A stretch of 64,000 nt of DNA from Gammaproteobacteria bacterium (GTDB lineage Bacteria > Pseudomonadota > Gammaproteobacteria > Steroidobacterales > Woeseiaceae), in assembly GCA_024639825.1 (NCBI GenBank), contig JAHEGH010000006.1, positions 1 through 64,000 of the forward strand. The letters run 5' to 3'. The position numbers were made by a program, and so were the translations under genes. The first letter of the stretch is position 1; the number at the start of each line of letters is the position of its first letter. Below, piece after piece: positions 1 through 9,961 of this stretch. The notes beneath the pieces are model-generated. The model had not been told where the DNA came from. It saw nothing but the letters and a program-made list of their open reading frames with translations, and made no database searches.

Positions 1-11
1 CGAGACAAGCA

Positions 12-233
12 GTGACAGATGCTCCTGTGATTGAAGCCTACTCGACACTCACCTGTCCCGAGTGCGGGCATCAGGCAAAGAACCTCATGCCCACCAATGC
101 CTGTCAGTTCTATTATGACTGCGAGGGCTGCGGGGCGCTGCTCAAGCCCTTGCCGGGCGATTGCTGTGTCTATTGTTCGTACGGCGACGTGAAATGCCCG
201 CCCATACAACAGGGCACGTCATGCTGCGGCTAG
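12..233 (+). CDS. GDCCVxC-domain small cysteine-rich protein
   Basis: A 73-residue protein with 11 cysteines. These include an N-terminal CPECGH pair, a middle CEGC, and the block GDCCVYCSYGDVKCPP that defines the GDCCVxC family; it ends in SCCG. Other family members include selenoproteins and are often found near metal or mercury genes. Here every position in the motif is an ordinary Cys codon. The spacing suggests a metal site (zinc, copper or mercury) but no function is established. The GTG at 12 is the first start visible, without a clear ribosome binding site. The frame is open to the window edge, so the true start may lie upstream. Confidence 0.75.
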   Translation: MTDAPVIEAYSTLTCPECGHQAKNLMPTNACQFYYDCEGCGALLKPLPGDCCVYCSYGDVKCPPIQQGTSCCG

Positions 234-309
234 TGAGACTTGAGAAAGTTAAATTATGATCAATAAAACTTAATAATATCCGTAATTTATCCGTACTTTC
301 TCGATTTAG

Positions 310-876
310 TCACGCTTTTGGCAGGGTCACCCCGGTCTGCCCCTGGTACTTGCCACCGCGATCCTTGTAGGACGTCTCACAGGGTTCATCGGACTCCAGG
401 AACAGCATCTGTGCCACGCCCTCGTTCGCATAAATCTTGGCGGGCAGCGGTGTCGTGTTGGAAAACTCCAGCGTGACATGCCCTTCCCATTCAGGCTCGA
501 GCGGCGTGACGTTCACAATAATCCCGCAGCGCGCATACGTGGACTTACCCAGGCAGATAGTTAGCACGGTGCGGGGAATCCGGAAGAACTCAACCGTACG
601 GGCCAGGGCAAAGGAGTTTGGCGGAATGACACAGACATCGCTTTTCAAATCGACAAAGCTGGTTGCATCGAATGACTTCGGGTCAACGATGGCCGAATTG
701 ATATTTGTGAAGATTTTGAATTCGTCGGCACAGCGGACGTCGTAGCCATAGCTTGATGTGCCGTAGCTGACAATCCGTCCCTGCTCATTCTCCCTGACCT
801 GCCCGGGCTCGAACGGCTCGATCATGCCGTGTTCTGCGGCCATACGGCGGATCCAGCGGTCGGCCTTGATGCTCAT
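310..876 (-). CDS. dcd: dCTP deaminase
   Basis: Deaminates dCTP to dUTP in the cytoplasm, feeding dTMP synthesis through dUTPase. At 188 residues it has the family length. It carries the nucleotide-binding [10 protein letters not shown] segment and the [16 protein letters not shown] stretch with the catalytic glutamate, followed by a C-terminal Q-rich closing strand. Its ATG overlaps the TGA of apbC (ATGA), so the two are translationally coupled and dcd is the downstream gene. The apbC-dcd pairing is the arrangement seen in Pseudomonas and relatives. Confidence 0.96.
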   Translation of the reverse strand: MSIKADRWIRRMAAEHGMIEPFEPGQVRENEQGRIVSYGTSSYGYDVRCADEFKIFTNINSAIVDPKSFDATSFVDLKSDVCVIPPNSFALARTVEFFRIPRTVLTICLGKSTYARCGIIVNVTPLEPEWEGHVTLEFSNTTPLPAKIYANEGVAQMLFLESDEPCETSYKDRGGKYQGQTGVTLPKA

Positions 877-1964
877 TTGGCTGGCTCGACCACGATGTTG
901 CCAAACTTTGAGCTATGGTCGACGCGCTCGGCAGCCAGGGCAGCGCCGACGTTCCAGGCCGCCTGCCGATAGGCCTGCGCAATGGCCGAGTCCGGCTCGG
1001 CGACCATCGTTGGCCTGCCAGAGTCGGCCTGTTCGCGAATCCGCGCGTCGAGCGGCAGGCGACCCAGCAACGGCACGTCGAAGTCCGCAACGATCTTGTC
1101 TGCACCACCTTCGCCAAAAATAGCGTCTTCGTGACCGCAGTTCGAACAAATATGCGTGGCCATGTTTTCGATGACGCCCAGTACGGGTATCGATACCTTG
1201 CGGAACATGGCGAGGCCCTTACGCGCGTCCAGTGTCGCAATGTTTTGCGGGGTCGTAACGATCACCGAGCCGGCGACCGGTATCTGCTGCGACAGCGTGA
1301 GCTGTATGTCGCCGGTGCCGGGTGGCATATCAACGATCAGGTAGTCGAGATCCTCCCAGTTCGTCTGGGTGGCAAGCTGCGTCAGGGCCGACGTAACCAT
1401 CGGGCCTCTCCAGACCATGGGCTGATCCACGTCAACGAGTGCTCCCATGGACATGATCTGCAGACCATGCGCACGCAGTGGCAACATCGTTTTGCCATCC
1501 TTGCTGTCGGGTACCTGGCCGACGGTGCCCAGCATCTGGGGCTGGCTGGGCCCGTAGATATCGGCATCGAGCACTCCGACCGACGCCCCTTCCGCGGCAA
1601 GCGCGAGCGCAAGGTTGGCCGATACGGTCGATTTTCCGACTCCGCCCTTGCCCGACGCCACGGCAATCACGTTCCTGACGCCGGCGATGGGCTGGACATT
1701 TCGCTGCACGCCATGGCGCGTTACGCGCATCGTCAGCTTGATTTCACCGGGCTGCAGGCCCGATTTCGCGCTAACTGCGGCCGATATTTCCTCCCGAATC
1801 GCGCTGTGCGCAGATTCGCAGGGAAACCCGAGCTCGATAGTCGCGTTGAGTACACCACCGTCTTCGCTGAGGTCACGAATCTTCGCGACCTCGCCCAAAG
1901 GGCGGCCAACGACTGATAAGTCGATGGAATCTAAGAACTTGCTGGCTTCAGATTTTGTTGACAC
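873..1964 (-). CDS. apbC: Mrp/ApbC iron-sulfur carrier ATPase
   Basis: P-loop ATPase that binds and transfers Fe-S clusters to apoproteins. The N-terminal ~90 residues are a MIP18/DUF59-type domain. Next comes the deviant Walker A of the MinD/Mrp group ([11 protein letters not shown]), and near the C-terminus CSNC, the CxxC that bridges the cluster in the dimer. Starting at GTG 1964 gives 363 residues, the normal size; GTG 1970 is also possible. The frame stays open to 2105 but that extension looks non-homologous. It is divergent from the kinase gene at 2198. In Pseudomonas-type genomes metG follows directly; here three genes intervene. Confidence 0.93.
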   Translation of the reverse strand: MSTKSEASKFLDSIDLSVVGRPLGEVAKIRDLSEDGGVLNATIELGFPCESAHSAIREEISAAVSAKSGLQPGEIKLTMRVTRHGVQRNVQPIAGVRNVIAVASGKGGVGKSTVSANLALALAAEGASVGVLDADIYGPSQPQMLGTVGQVPDSKDGKTMLPLRAHGLQIMSMGALVDVDQPMVWRGPMVTSALTQLATQTNWEDLDYLIVDMPPGTGDIQLTLSQQIPVAGSVIVTTPQNIATLDARKGLAMFRKVSIPVLGVIENMATHICSNCGHEDAIFGEGGADKIVADFDVPLLGRLPLDARIREQADSGRPTMVAEPDSAIAQAYRQAAWNVGAALAAERVDHSSKFGNIVVEPAK

Positions 1965-2041
1965 CGTCACACTTCGCTCGTCTGCATTAGGTAAAATTTC
2001 CCCTTGAGGTTCCGGCTTCGGCCGGCGAATCGGGGGCACAT

Positions 2042-2061
2042 TGTAATGGCCTGTAATGGCC
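2042..2061. repeat. 10-bp perfect tandem duplication
   Basis: TGTAATGGCC occurs twice in a row in the 233-base divergent region between apbC and the HEAT-kinase gene. It may be a slippage product or a pair of operator half-sites. Nothing else in the interval is recognisable with confidence. Confidence 0.5.
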
Positions 2062-2197
2062 GAAAGCCAGCATTGGCGGGCAATGTGCGCATGGCTATGT
2101 GGCATAATGCCGCGTCGACGCTTAGGGCAAGAGCGAACCAGAGTTTGGTAATAACACTTAAATCACTGGCAGATCCGGCCGGCGCAGGGATGCGGCG

Positions 2198-4657
2198 ATG
2201 AGTTTCCTCGCGTCATTTCGCGCCGACCAGGTGCTGTCGCAGCTCATAGCCGAAGCCGACCCGGCCTCACCTGATGCGCAAAAACTCGTCAACAAACTCA
2301 AGAAGGCCGGCTCCAAGGCCGTGCCCAAGATCATTGATGCGCTCGCCCTGTCGGACAAGACCCACACGATGGTACTCGTCGACATCCTGGGCTCTCTCGT
2401 CAACGACAAGAACCTCGACATGTATCGCGAAGGCCTCGCCGACGGCAACGAGCGCGTCGTGTCAGGGACCGCCTGGGCCCTGTCCAGCAGCACCGACTAC
2501 AACGCGAATAGCCTGCTCAATTTCTTCGATGACGAGGAAGTCTCGAAAGGCGCGCTGATCGAGGTCCTGAGGGTTCACAAGCAGGACCTGTCAGTCCACG
2601 AACTGCTGCAGCGCGCTTACGACTGCGAGCCCAAGGAAACGGCGGCAATCTTCAGGATCATCCAGGAAACGATCAAGCCCGAAATGGTCGGGGACCTCAT
2701 CGCGCGCATGGGCGGCAAGGATCCGGTCATCAAGATCCACCTGATGCAGTTGCTCACCAAGTTCGACAAGCCCGGGATCAACCAGGCACTGGAGATGCAA
2801 CTCAAGGACCCGAACAAAATGGTGCGCAGCGCGGCGCTTGGCGCACTGGGCTCTCGCGGTGGCAAGATCAATGTCGAGAAGGTCGCGGAAGTCCTCACCG
2901 ACCCCGACCTCGACGTCCAGGGCAAGGCGGTGGACGTCCTGATCAATGCCAAGCACCCCGACACGGTCAAGCATCTCGTCAACGCGCTTAAGGACGAGTC
3001 CGAGTACGCGCGCCGCGCCGCCGTCGAAGTTCTGAACGAAATCGGTGACGAGTCTTCGGTCAAGGATCTGCTCAACGCCATCAAGGATGACGACTGGTGG
3101 GTTCGTTCACGCGCCGGCGACGCGCTGGCGGAGATCGGCGGCCCAAGGGTTGTCGATGCAGTGGTCAGCCTCATTTCTGTAGAAGACGAGGAAATTCGTC
3201 GTACAGCCATCGAAATTCTGAATGCGACCAAGAGTGATCGGGCAGAAGATCACCTGATCAAGGCCACCGACGATCCAGACTGGTGGGTGCGTGAACGCGC
3301 CATCGATGCGCTCTCGAAAATCGGCAGCACCAAGGTGCTGCCAAAACTCGAAGGTATGCTCGGCCAGGACTCCAAGACCGACGCGGTACTGATCCGCGCA
3401 ATCAGCAAACTCGGTTCCTACAAGCAGATCACCAGGATCCTGCCCATGCTGGAGCGCCCGGAGCGCGAAATTCAGCTTGAGGCTATCAAGGCAATTTCGC
3501 ACCTGACACACGATTCCCAGGCCGAGACGATTCGCAACCTGTTGAAGAAGATCAAGCAGTCCCAGGATGTGACGATCATCAATGCGGCCGACAAGGCACT
3601 CAAGGATCTTGACGACCGCTTCTCGCCGACGGTCATGGAACAGAATGCTCGGGCGGAAAAGATCGCCGAAAACACCAAGACGATGCTCGTCGACAACGAG
3701 GATCTCGAGAAGCTGCTGCAGCGGGCCAAGGAAGAAAGTGCCGTCGCGCAGGCGGACGGAGACGGCGATATCGTTCCGGCAACGCCAGCCAGCCCTGCAG
3801 CGGTTGGTCACCCGATGCTCGACATCTCCAAGCTGAAGCCGGGCGACGTCATCGAAGGCCGCTACCGTTACATTGAGAAGATCGGTAAAGGTGCATTCGG
3901 CACCGTGCTGCTGATGGAAGATGAAGTCGTCGACGAGCAGCTCATCCTCAAGTTCCTGAACCCGAACGTGTCATCTGACGAAGAGATGATGAAGCGCTTC
4001 GTTCACGAACTGCGCTATTCGCGCAAGATTACACACCGTAACGTCATTAGAATTTATGACTTCCTGCACCTGCAGGGCGCCTACGCCATCTCGATGGAGT
4101 ACTTCCCGTCGCACACGCTGTCGGGCGAAATTCCCGATAGCAAGCCCATGCCCCTGGACAAAGCGCTGCGTTACTCCCGCGACATGGCGACGGGTATGAC
4201 AGTGGCACACCTGGCTGGCGTTATTCACCGTGACCTGAAACCGGCCAATATCCTGGTCAACAGCGAAGGTCTGCTCAAGATCGTGGACTTTGGCGTCGCC
4301 GCGGCGGCCAGCAGCGGCGACACGCAGCTGACCAAGACGGGTTACGTCATCGGCTCACCAAAATACATGGCGCCCGAGCAGATTCTCGGCAAGAAAGTTG
4401 ACGAAACCGCGGACGTCTACAGCATCGGCGTTATCATGTATGAGATGTGTACTGGCATACCGCCCTACAGCCGCGGCGACCACATGTCAGTCATGTACCA
4501 GCATGTCCAGGGTAAGGCGAAGGGTTGCCAGGAAGTTAACCCGGATCTGCCCGACGACTTCGCTGCGATCATTGTTAAAGCCATGTCCGTCGACAAGACC
4601 AAGCGCTATCAATCGATGGAAGAGCTTACAGACGCCCTCGATACCGTTAAACTCTGA
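2198..4657 (+). CDS. HEAT-repeat Ser/Thr protein kinase
   Basis: A soluble 819-residue fusion. Residues 1 to ~450 are a run of HEAT/PBS-lyase-like helical repeats (recurring motifs such as DDPDWWVRERAIDALSKIG). A charged linker follows, then a Hanks-type kinase domain from ~551 to the end. The kinase looks active: glycine loop GKGAFGTV, the ILKF lysine, HRDLKPAN (~676-683), DFG (~697) and MAPEQ (~723). No membrane or PASTA segment is seen. It is followed after 8 bases by two PilT-family ATPases, so an operon is likely. The inference is that the HEAT scaffold binds a protein partner and the kinase regulates type IV pilus retraction. Substrates are unknown. Confidence 0.9.
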   Translation: MSFLASFRADQVLSQLIAEADPASPDAQKLVNKLKKAGSKAVPKIIDALALSDKTHTMVLVDILGSLVNDKNLDMYREGLADGNERVVSGTAWALSSSTDYNANSLLNFFDDEEVSKGALIEVLRVHKQDLSVHELLQRAYDCEPKETAAIFRIIQETIKPEMVGDLIARMGGKDPVIKIHLMQLLTKFDKPGINQALEMQLKDPNKMVRSAALGALGSRGGKINVEKVAEVLTDPDLDVQGKAVDVLINAKHPDTVKHLVNALKDESEYARRAAVEVLNEIGDESSVKDLLNAIKDDDWWVRSRAGDALAEIGGPRVVDAVVSLISVEDEEIRRTAIEILNATKSDRAEDHLIKATDDPDWWVRERAIDALSKIGSTKVLPKLEGMLGQDSKTDAVLIRAISKLGSYKQITRILPMLERPEREIQLEAIKAISHLTHDSQAETIRNLLKKIKQSQDVTIINAADKALKDLDDRFSPTVMEQNARAEKIAENTKTMLVDNEDLEKLLQRAKEESAVAQADGDGDIVPATPASPAAVGHPMLDISKLKPGDVIEGRYRYIEKIGKGAFGTVLLMEDEVVDEQLILKFLNPNVSSDEEMMKRFVHELRYSRKITHRNVIRIYDFLHLQGAYAISMEYFPSHTLSGEIPDSKPMPLDKALRYSRDMATGMTVAHLAGVIHRDLKPANILVNSEGLLKIVDFGVAAAASSGDTQLTKTGYVIGSPKYMAPEQILGKKVDETADVYSIGVIMYEMCTGIPPYSRGDHMSVMYQHVQGKAKGCQEVNPDLPDDFAAIIVKAMSVDKTKRYQSMEELTDALDTVKL

Positions 4658-4665
4658 GCCCATAC

Positions 4666-5769
4666 ATGGCACGCATAGACGCATTCCTTAAACTGGGCCT
4701 CGCACAAGGCTGTTCTGACATCCATCTCGCTGTCGGTGTCCCGCCGATGCTGCGCATGAATGGCGACCTGATGCCGATCAAGTTTCGCGAGTTGACCGAT
4801 ACCGAGCTTGAAACCTACCTGTACGAAATCCTGACCGACACGCAGCAGAAACGTCTGGTCGAGGGACACGACCTGGATTTTTCCTACGTCGGTGAGGAGA
4901 GCGACCGGTTTCGCGTGAATGTCTTCCGCAAGGCCACGGGCATGGGTGCCGTGTTCCGGCATATTCCCGGGGATGTACCCAAGCTCGACCAGTTGAATGT
5001 GCCGCCGGTTCTCAAGGAATTTTGCGATTACCATCAGGGTATGGTGCTGGTCACAGGCAGCACGGGTACGGGTAAGTCGACAACGCTGGCTGCGATGATC
5101 GACCACCTCAACGAAACCCGAAACCTCAATATCATCAGCCTCGAGGATCCGATCGAGTTTGTCCACCCGAGCAAAATGAGCCAGGTCATCCAGCGTGAAG
5201 TCGGCACGCATGTTGTGAGTTTTGCCGACGGCGTGCGTTCGGCCATGCGCGAAGACCCCGACGTCATTCTCGTTGGCGAGCTACGCGATGCGGAAACGAT
5301 TTCGATGGCCATGACGGCGGCCGAAACCGGCCACCTCGTGCTCGGCACACTCCATACAACCGGCGCGGTGAAGACCATCGACCGTATTATTGACGCCCTG
5401 CCCGGCGAATTACGTGAGCAAACCAAGGGCTTCCTCGCCATGAGCCTGAAGGCTGTCGTAACCCAGGTACTGGTAAAGACCCCCGACGGCCGCGGCCGCC
5501 GCGCTATTCTCGAGATCCTGGTTAACAACCGTGCGATCGCCAAGCTAATCTCGACCGACCAGACACACCAGATCGCGTCACAACTGCAGACCGGTAAAGA
5601 CCTCGGGATGCAGGTAATGGATCAGGCGCTTCTCGACGCAATCAATGCCAAGGAAGTCGACCCCGACGACGCCATCCGTTTTGCGAATGACAAGAAGAAA
5701 TTCCAGCGCTTCGTGACGAACACCGACATGTTCCCGACCATCGATATCGGCGACGGTTCAAAGGTCTGA
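4666..5769 (+). CDS. PilT/PilU-family pilus retraction ATPase (copy 1)
   Basis: Cytoplasmic hexameric ATPase that would power depolymerisation of type IV pili. The 367 residues show an N-terminal PAS-like domain, Walker A GSTGTGKST (~130), the Asp box around EDPIEFVH, Walker B VILVGELRDAET and the His box LGTLHTTGA. All catalytic features are present. It lies 8 bases after the kinase and 4 bases before a second PilT-like gene, so the three are probably co-transcribed. Whether it is the orthologue of PilT or of PilU cannot be decided by eye. The C-terminal tail beyond the usual PilT end (KKFQRFVTNTDMFPTIDIGD) is a possible regulatory or phosphorylation segment. Confidence 0.93.
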   Translation: MARIDAFLKLGLAQGCSDIHLAVGVPPMLRMNGDLMPIKFRELTDTELETYLYEILTDTQQKRLVEGHDLDFSYVGEESDRFRVNVFRKATGMGAVFRHIPGDVPKLDQLNVPPVLKEFCDYHQGMVLVTGSTGTGKSTTLAAMIDHLNETRNLNIISLEDPIEFVHPSKMSQVIQREVGTHVVSFADGVRSAMREDPDVILVGELRDAETISMAMTAAETGHLVLGTLHTTGAVKTIDRIIDALPGELREQTKGFLAMSLKAVVTQVLVKTPDGRGRRAILEILVNNRAIAKLISTDQTHQIASQLQTGKDLGMQVMDQALLDAINAKEVDPDDAIRFANDKKKFQRFVTNTDMFPTIDIGDGSKV

Positions 5770-5773
5770 TGCC

Positions 5774-6838
5774 ATGAAGAAAATGGACCAGTTCCTGCAA
5801 GCGGCGCTGCAGCAAAAGGCATCGGACCTGCACTTCCTGTCCGGTGATCCGCCGCGCGTACGCGTGCATGGTGGACTCAAGAACCTGATGGACCAGAAAC
5901 TCACCGTCGAGTTCGTGCATGACGCGATCTTCGAGATCATGGACGGCGTAGCGCAGGCCACATTCGAAAGGCAGGATGCAGCTGACTTCGCTTACGAGAT
6001 ACCCGACGTGTCACGTTTCCGCGTCAATGCATTCCGGCACCTGAATGGCATCGGCGCAATCTTCAGAGCAATCCCGTCGAAGGCGATGTCGCTCGAAGAG
6101 CTGAACATGCCGAAGGTCGTACACCAGCTCTGCAAGTACACCTCCGGCATGATCCTCGTTACCGGCAAGACCGGGTCAGGCAAGTCGACGACGCTCGCTG
6201 CCATGATTGACGAAATGAACCGGCGCATGAAAGGCCACATCCTGACGATCGAGGACCCCATTGAATTCGTGCACAAGGCGCAAGGCTGCCTCATCAGCCA
6301 GCGCGAGGTCGGCGTACACAGTCCGAACTTCGCGGATGCGCTGCACTCTGCACTGCGTGAAGATCCGGATGTGATTCTCGTCGGCGAAATGCGCGACCTG
6401 GAAACGATCAGCATCGCGGTAACGGCCGCCGAGATGGGTATCCTCGTCATGGGTACATTGCACACCAACGGTGCCGCCCAGACGGTCGATCGAATTATCA
6501 ACTCCTTCCCGGCCGACAAGCAGTCACACATCCGTACAATGATTTCGACCTCGCTCCGCGGCGTCGTATCACAGCAGCTGTTGCCAACCATTCACAAGCC
6601 AGGTCGAGCCGCGGCGCTCGAGATCATGATCAACACCTCGGCGGTTTCTAACCTGATTCGTCAGGGTAAGCTCGACCAACTCGAAACAGCCATCCAGAGT
6701 GGCGGTGCTTCGGGCATGGTATCCATGGACAAGGCACTCATGAACCTTGTGGAAAAAGGCTGGGTTTCGGGCTATGAGGCCTACCTGCAGGCCAACAACA
6801 AGCACATGTTCGAGCAGGTCAAAGAGATGGACTCGTAG
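5774..6838 (+). CDS. PilT/PilU-family pilus retraction ATPase (copy 2)
   Basis: A second retraction ATPase of 354 residues, about the same length but clearly diverged from copy 1. It carries Walker A GKTGSGKST, the Asp box EDPIEFVH, Walker B VILVGEMRDLET and His box MGTLHTNGA. It ends with QANNKHMFEQVKEMDS. Tandem PilT-PilU pairs are common; PilU-type paralogues act together with PilT in the same pilus machine. It starts 4 bases after the preceding stop, and metG begins 9 bases after its end, so metG may be read from the same transcript. Confidence 0.92.
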   Translation: MKKMDQFLQAALQQKASDLHFLSGDPPRVRVHGGLKNLMDQKLTVEFVHDAIFEIMDGVAQATFERQDAADFAYEIPDVSRFRVNAFRHLNGIGAIFRAIPSKAMSLEELNMPKVVHQLCKYTSGMILVTGKTGSGKSTTLAAMIDEMNRRMKGHILTIEDPIEFVHKAQGCLISQREVGVHSPNFADALHSALREDPDVILVGEMRDLETISIAVTAAEMGILVMGTLHTNGAAQTVDRIINSFPADKQSHIRTMISTSLRGVVSQQLLPTIHKPGRAAALEIMINTSAVSNLIRQGKLDQLETAIQSGGASGMVSMDKALMNLVEKGWVSGYEAYLQANNKHMFEQVKEMDS

Positions 6839-6847
6839 AAAGGCCTC

Positions 6848-8854
6848 ATGTCAGACAGTCCACGCAAAATCCTCGTTACCAGTGCCCTGCCGTACGCCAA
6901 TGGTTCACCGCATATGGGGCATCTGGTCGAGTACATCCAGACCGACATCTGGGTCCGCTTCCAGAAGCTCCGCGGCCATGATTGTATTTACGTGTGCGCG
7001 TCGGATTCGCATGGGACGCCGATCATGCTCAAGGCGCGTGAGCTCGGCATCACACCCGAGGAACTGACAGAGGGTTATTCGAAGGAATTCGTCAGCGATT
7101 TCGCCGATTTTGGTATCGAGTTCGACAACTACCATACGACACACTCGCCGGAGAATGAGGAAATCGTCGGCCGCATGTACCAGGCGCTGCGTGACAGCGG
7201 TGACATCTACACGCGAACGATTGAGCAATCCTATGACGAAGAGGAAGGCATGTTCCTTCCGGACCGTTTCGTGAAAGGTACCTGCCCGCGCTGCAAGAGC
7301 GAAGACCAGTACGGCGATGCCTGCGAAGTGTGCGGCGCGACCTACGCACCTGAGGACCTCATCGACCCCAAGTCTGTGCTGTCCGGCACAACACCGGTCA
7401 AGCGCGAGTCGGAACATTATTTTTTCAAGCTCGGTGAATATGAAGAGCGGCTGCGCAAGTGGATGACCGTCGCGAAACTCGACAAGAACGTCGTCGCCAA
7501 GCTTGACGAATGGTTCGATGCGGGTCTGCAGGATTGGGATATCTCCCGAGATGCACCCTACTTTGGATTTCGCATTCCCGGCACCGAGGACAAGTATTTC
7601 TATGTCTGGCTTGATGCGCCGGTTGGCTACATGGCGAGCTTCAAGCACCTGTGCGATCGAACGGCCGGGTTGGAGTTCGACGACTACTGGAAGGCCGACA
7701 GTGATGTTGAGCTCTACCACTTCATCGGCAAGGACATCATGTACTTCCACACGCTGTTCTGGCCGGCCGTGCTCGAAGGCTCCGGCTTCCGGACTCCGAC
7801 CAGCGTCTATGCCCATGGCTTCCTGACCGTTGACGGACAGAAAATGTCGAAGTCGCGCGGGACCTTTATCAAGGCGCGCACCTATCTCGACAATCTGAAC
7901 CCGGAAGTTCTGCGCTACTACTATGCGGCGAAGCTTGGTCCGACAATCGAAGACATCGATCTGAATCTCGAGGACTTTATCGCGCGCGTGAACTCAGACC
8001 TGGTTGGCAAGCTCGTCAATATTGCCAGCCGCTGTGCCGGCTTTATCAGCAAGCGTTTTGACGGGAAACTGGCCGACACACTCGCAGACGAAGCCCTGTT
8101 CGCGGAGATCGCCGACGCATCCGAGGTGATCGCGCAGCATTACGAGAAACGCGAATACTCGAAGGCAATGCGCCAGGTTATGGCACTGGCAGACAAAGCC
8201 AATCGCTACATCGACGAGCACAAGCCCTGGGTCATGGCGAAGGACGAGAGCCAGCTGCCTGAGGTGCAACTCGTTTGCACGCAGGGTATCAACATGTTCC
8301 GCAGCCTTATGGTCTACCTGTCGCCGGTCATTCCCGGGGTTGCGAGCGGCGCCCGCGCCTTCCTGAACGAAGACAATTGGCAGTGGCAGGACGCCTCCTC
8401 GCCGTTGCTCGGCGCAACCGTGTCCAAATTCAAACCACTGCTCACCCGGGTCGAAGGCGACCACGTGGCACGCATGGTGGAACAGTCAAAAGAGAGCACG
8501 CCTGTGGCTGAAACCGAAAAGCAAGACGATTACATCAACATCGACGATTTCGCGAAGGTTGACCTGCGGATCGCGAAGATCGAGAAGGCCGAGCCCGTGG
8601 AGGGCGCGGATAAGCTGTTGGCCCTGACGCTCGATGTTGGCGACAGCCAGCGTCAGGTGTTTGCCGGCATCAAGGCGGCTTACGCCCCCGATGCCCTGGT
8701 GGGCCGCCACGTAATAGTCGTCGCCAACCTCGCTCCGCGCAAGATGCGTTTCGGCGTCTCGGAGGGCATGGTGCTTGCGGCCGGCCCGGGAGGCGAAGAT
8801 ATTTTCCTGCTGTCACCCGATGACGGTGCAAAACCCGGCATGCGCGTCAAGTAG
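6848..8854 (+). CDS. metG: Methionyl-tRNA synthetase
   Basis: Charges tRNA-Met in the cytoplasm. The 668 residues contain the N-terminal HIGH-equivalent (PHMGHLVEY), a zinc knuckle ([17 protein letters not shown]), the KMSKS loop ([11 protein letters not shown]) and a C-terminal EMAP/Arc1-like tRNA-binding domain (from ~565, [15 protein letters not shown]) that dimerises the enzyme. Length and architecture match the long E. coli-type MetG. It is followed at 34 bases by rnfA, as in Pseudomonas. Confidence 0.98.
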   Translation: MSDSPRKILVTSALPYANGSPHMGHLVEYIQTDIWVRFQKLRGHDCIYVCASDSHGTPIMLKARELGITPEELTEGYSKEFVSDFADFGIEFDNYHTTHSPENEEIVGRMYQALRDSGDIYTRTIEQSYDEEEGMFLPDRFVKGTCPRCKSEDQYGDACEVCGATYAPEDLIDPKSVLSGTTPVKRESEHYFFKLGEYEERLRKWMTVAKLDKNVVAKLDEWFDAGLQDWDISRDAPYFGFRIPGTEDKYFYVWLDAPVGYMASFKHLCDRTAGLEFDDYWKADSDVELYHFIGKDIMYFHTLFWPAVLEGSGFRTPTSVYAHGFLTVDGQKMSKSRGTFIKARTYLDNLNPEVLRYYYAAKLGPTIEDIDLNLEDFIARVNSDLVGKLVNIASRCAGFISKRFDGKLADTLADEALFAEIADASEVIAQHYEKREYSKAMRQVMALADKANRYIDEHKPWVMAKDESQLPEVQLVCTQGINMFRSLMVYLSPVIPGVASGARAFLNEDNWQWQDASSPLLGATVSKFKPLLTRVEGDHVARMVEQSKESTPVAETEKQDDYINIDDFAKVDLRIAKIEKAEPVEGADKLLALTLDVGDSQRQVFAGIKAAYAPDALVGRHVIVVANLAPRKMRFGVSEGMVLAAGPGGEDIFLLSPDDGAKPGMRVK

Positions 8855-8887
8855 TCGACCCCGCGCTGTAACCCGTACAATATAAGA

Positions 8888-9469
8888 ATGACCGAACTCT
8901 TCGTCATTCTTATCAGCACTGTGCTGGTCAACAATTTCGTACTCGTGCGATTCCTCGGGCTTTGCCCGTTCCTCGGCGTGTCGCGCAATCTGGAAGCGGC
9001 AATGGGCATGTCGCTGGCAACGGCCTTCGTCCTGACGTTATCCTCCGCGACCGCCTACCTGCTGCACGAGTACGTGCTGGTGCCGCTGGATCTCGAATAC
9101 CTGCGCACACTCGGCTTTATTCTTGTCATCGCGGCCAGCGTTCAGTTCACCGAAATCATGGTACGGCGCATGAGCCCGCTGCTCGACCAGGTACTGGGCA
9201 TCTACATCCCATTGATCGCGACCAACTGCGCGGTTCTCGGCGTGGCTTTGCTCAACGTGCAGCAGTCCAAAGGCTTCGTACAATCTGTTTTCTACGGCTT
9301 CGGCGCATCGGCCGGGTTCGCACTTGTCCTCGTCATGTTTGCCGCCATTCGAGAACGGCTGGAAGCCGCTGATATTCCTGCGCCCTTTCGGGGAACCGCG
9401 ATCGCCCTGATGACGGCCGGCATCATGTCACTGGCCTTCATGGGCTTTTCGGGCATGGCACGGCCCTGA
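8888..9469 (+). CDS. rnfA: Rnf complex membrane subunit RnfA
   Basis: Integral membrane subunit of the ion-translocating ferredoxin:NAD+ oxidoreductase (RsxA in E. coli). The 193 residues form about six membrane helices. Family landmarks are [19 protein letters not shown] near the N-terminus and [16 protein letters not shown] mid-protein; the conserved cysteines in these lie in the proposed membrane Fe-S site shared with RnfE. First gene of rnfABCDGE, whose genes abut or overlap down to rnfE. Confidence 0.97.
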   Translation: MTELFVILISTVLVNNFVLVRFLGLCPFLGVSRNLEAAMGMSLATAFVLTLSSATAYLLHEYVLVPLDLEYLRTLGFILVIAASVQFTEIMVRRMSPLLDQVLGIYIPLIATNCAVLGVALLNVQQSKGFVQSVFYGFGASAGFALVLVMFAAIRERLEAADIPAPFRGTAIALMTAGIMSLAFMGFSGMARP

Positions 9470-9478
9470 TAGCCCCGT

Positions 9479-9961
9479 ATGTGGATCGCCATACTCACAA
9501 TTGCCTCAATCGCCCTCATCGCGGGTCTTGCGCTGAGCTTTGCCTCCGGTCGCCTGCCGCCAGCCGATGGCGACCTCGTCGACCAGGTTAATGATCTGCT
9601 GCCGCAAACTCAGTGCGCCCAGTGCGGTTACCCGGGCTGCCGGCCTTACGCGGCCGCCGTTGTCGACGGTTCAGCACCAATCAATCTGTGCCCGCCCGGT
9701 GGTGATGACACGATTCGTCGCCTGGCACGACTCCTGGGCAAAGAGGCGATACCTCTGGCCGAGAGCGTCGTGCCAGCGGTTGCCGTTATTGACGAGGCCG
9801 CGTGCATCGGTTGCTACCACTGCCGTAATGCCTGCCCGGTCGATGCGATCGTCGGTGCGCACCAGTTCATGCACACAGTCATTGAGAGCGAGTGCACGGG
9901 CTGTGAGCTGTGTGTCGCGCCCTGCCCTGTGGACTGCATTACGATGAGGCCATTGTCGTGA
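9479..9961 (+). CDS. rnfB: Rnf complex Fe-S subunit RnfB
   Basis: Membrane-anchored polyferredoxin subunit that takes electrons from ferredoxin. An N-terminal helix (residues 1-25) is followed by the CAQCGYPGCRPYA cluster motif with a distal Cys, then two CxxCxxCxxxCP 4Fe-4S motifs (CIGCYHCRNACP and CTGCELCVAPCP). At 160 residues it is shorter than the ~190 of E. coli because the C-terminal tail is absent; all cluster ligands remain. Its TGA overlaps the GTG of rnfC. Confidence 0.95.
   Translation: MWIAILTIASIALIAGLALSFASGRLPPADGDLVDQVNDLLPQTQCAQCGYPGCRPYAAAVVDGSAPINLCPPGGDDTIRRLARLLGKEAIPLAESVVPAVAVIDEAACIGCYHCRNACPVDAIVGAHQFMHTVIESECTGCELCVAPCPVDCITMRPLS

Noticed and set aside
241-301. Inverted repeat GAGAAAGT ... 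ACTTTCTC flanking the AT-rich gap before dcd
   Set aside because: The loop is about 45 bases and no T-run follows on either strand, so it is not a convincing terminator or operator.
1965-2105. N-terminal extension of ApbC (open frame to 2105)
   Set aside because: The extra 47 residues do not look like the Mrp family, which starts with its MIP18-like domain soon after GTG 1964.
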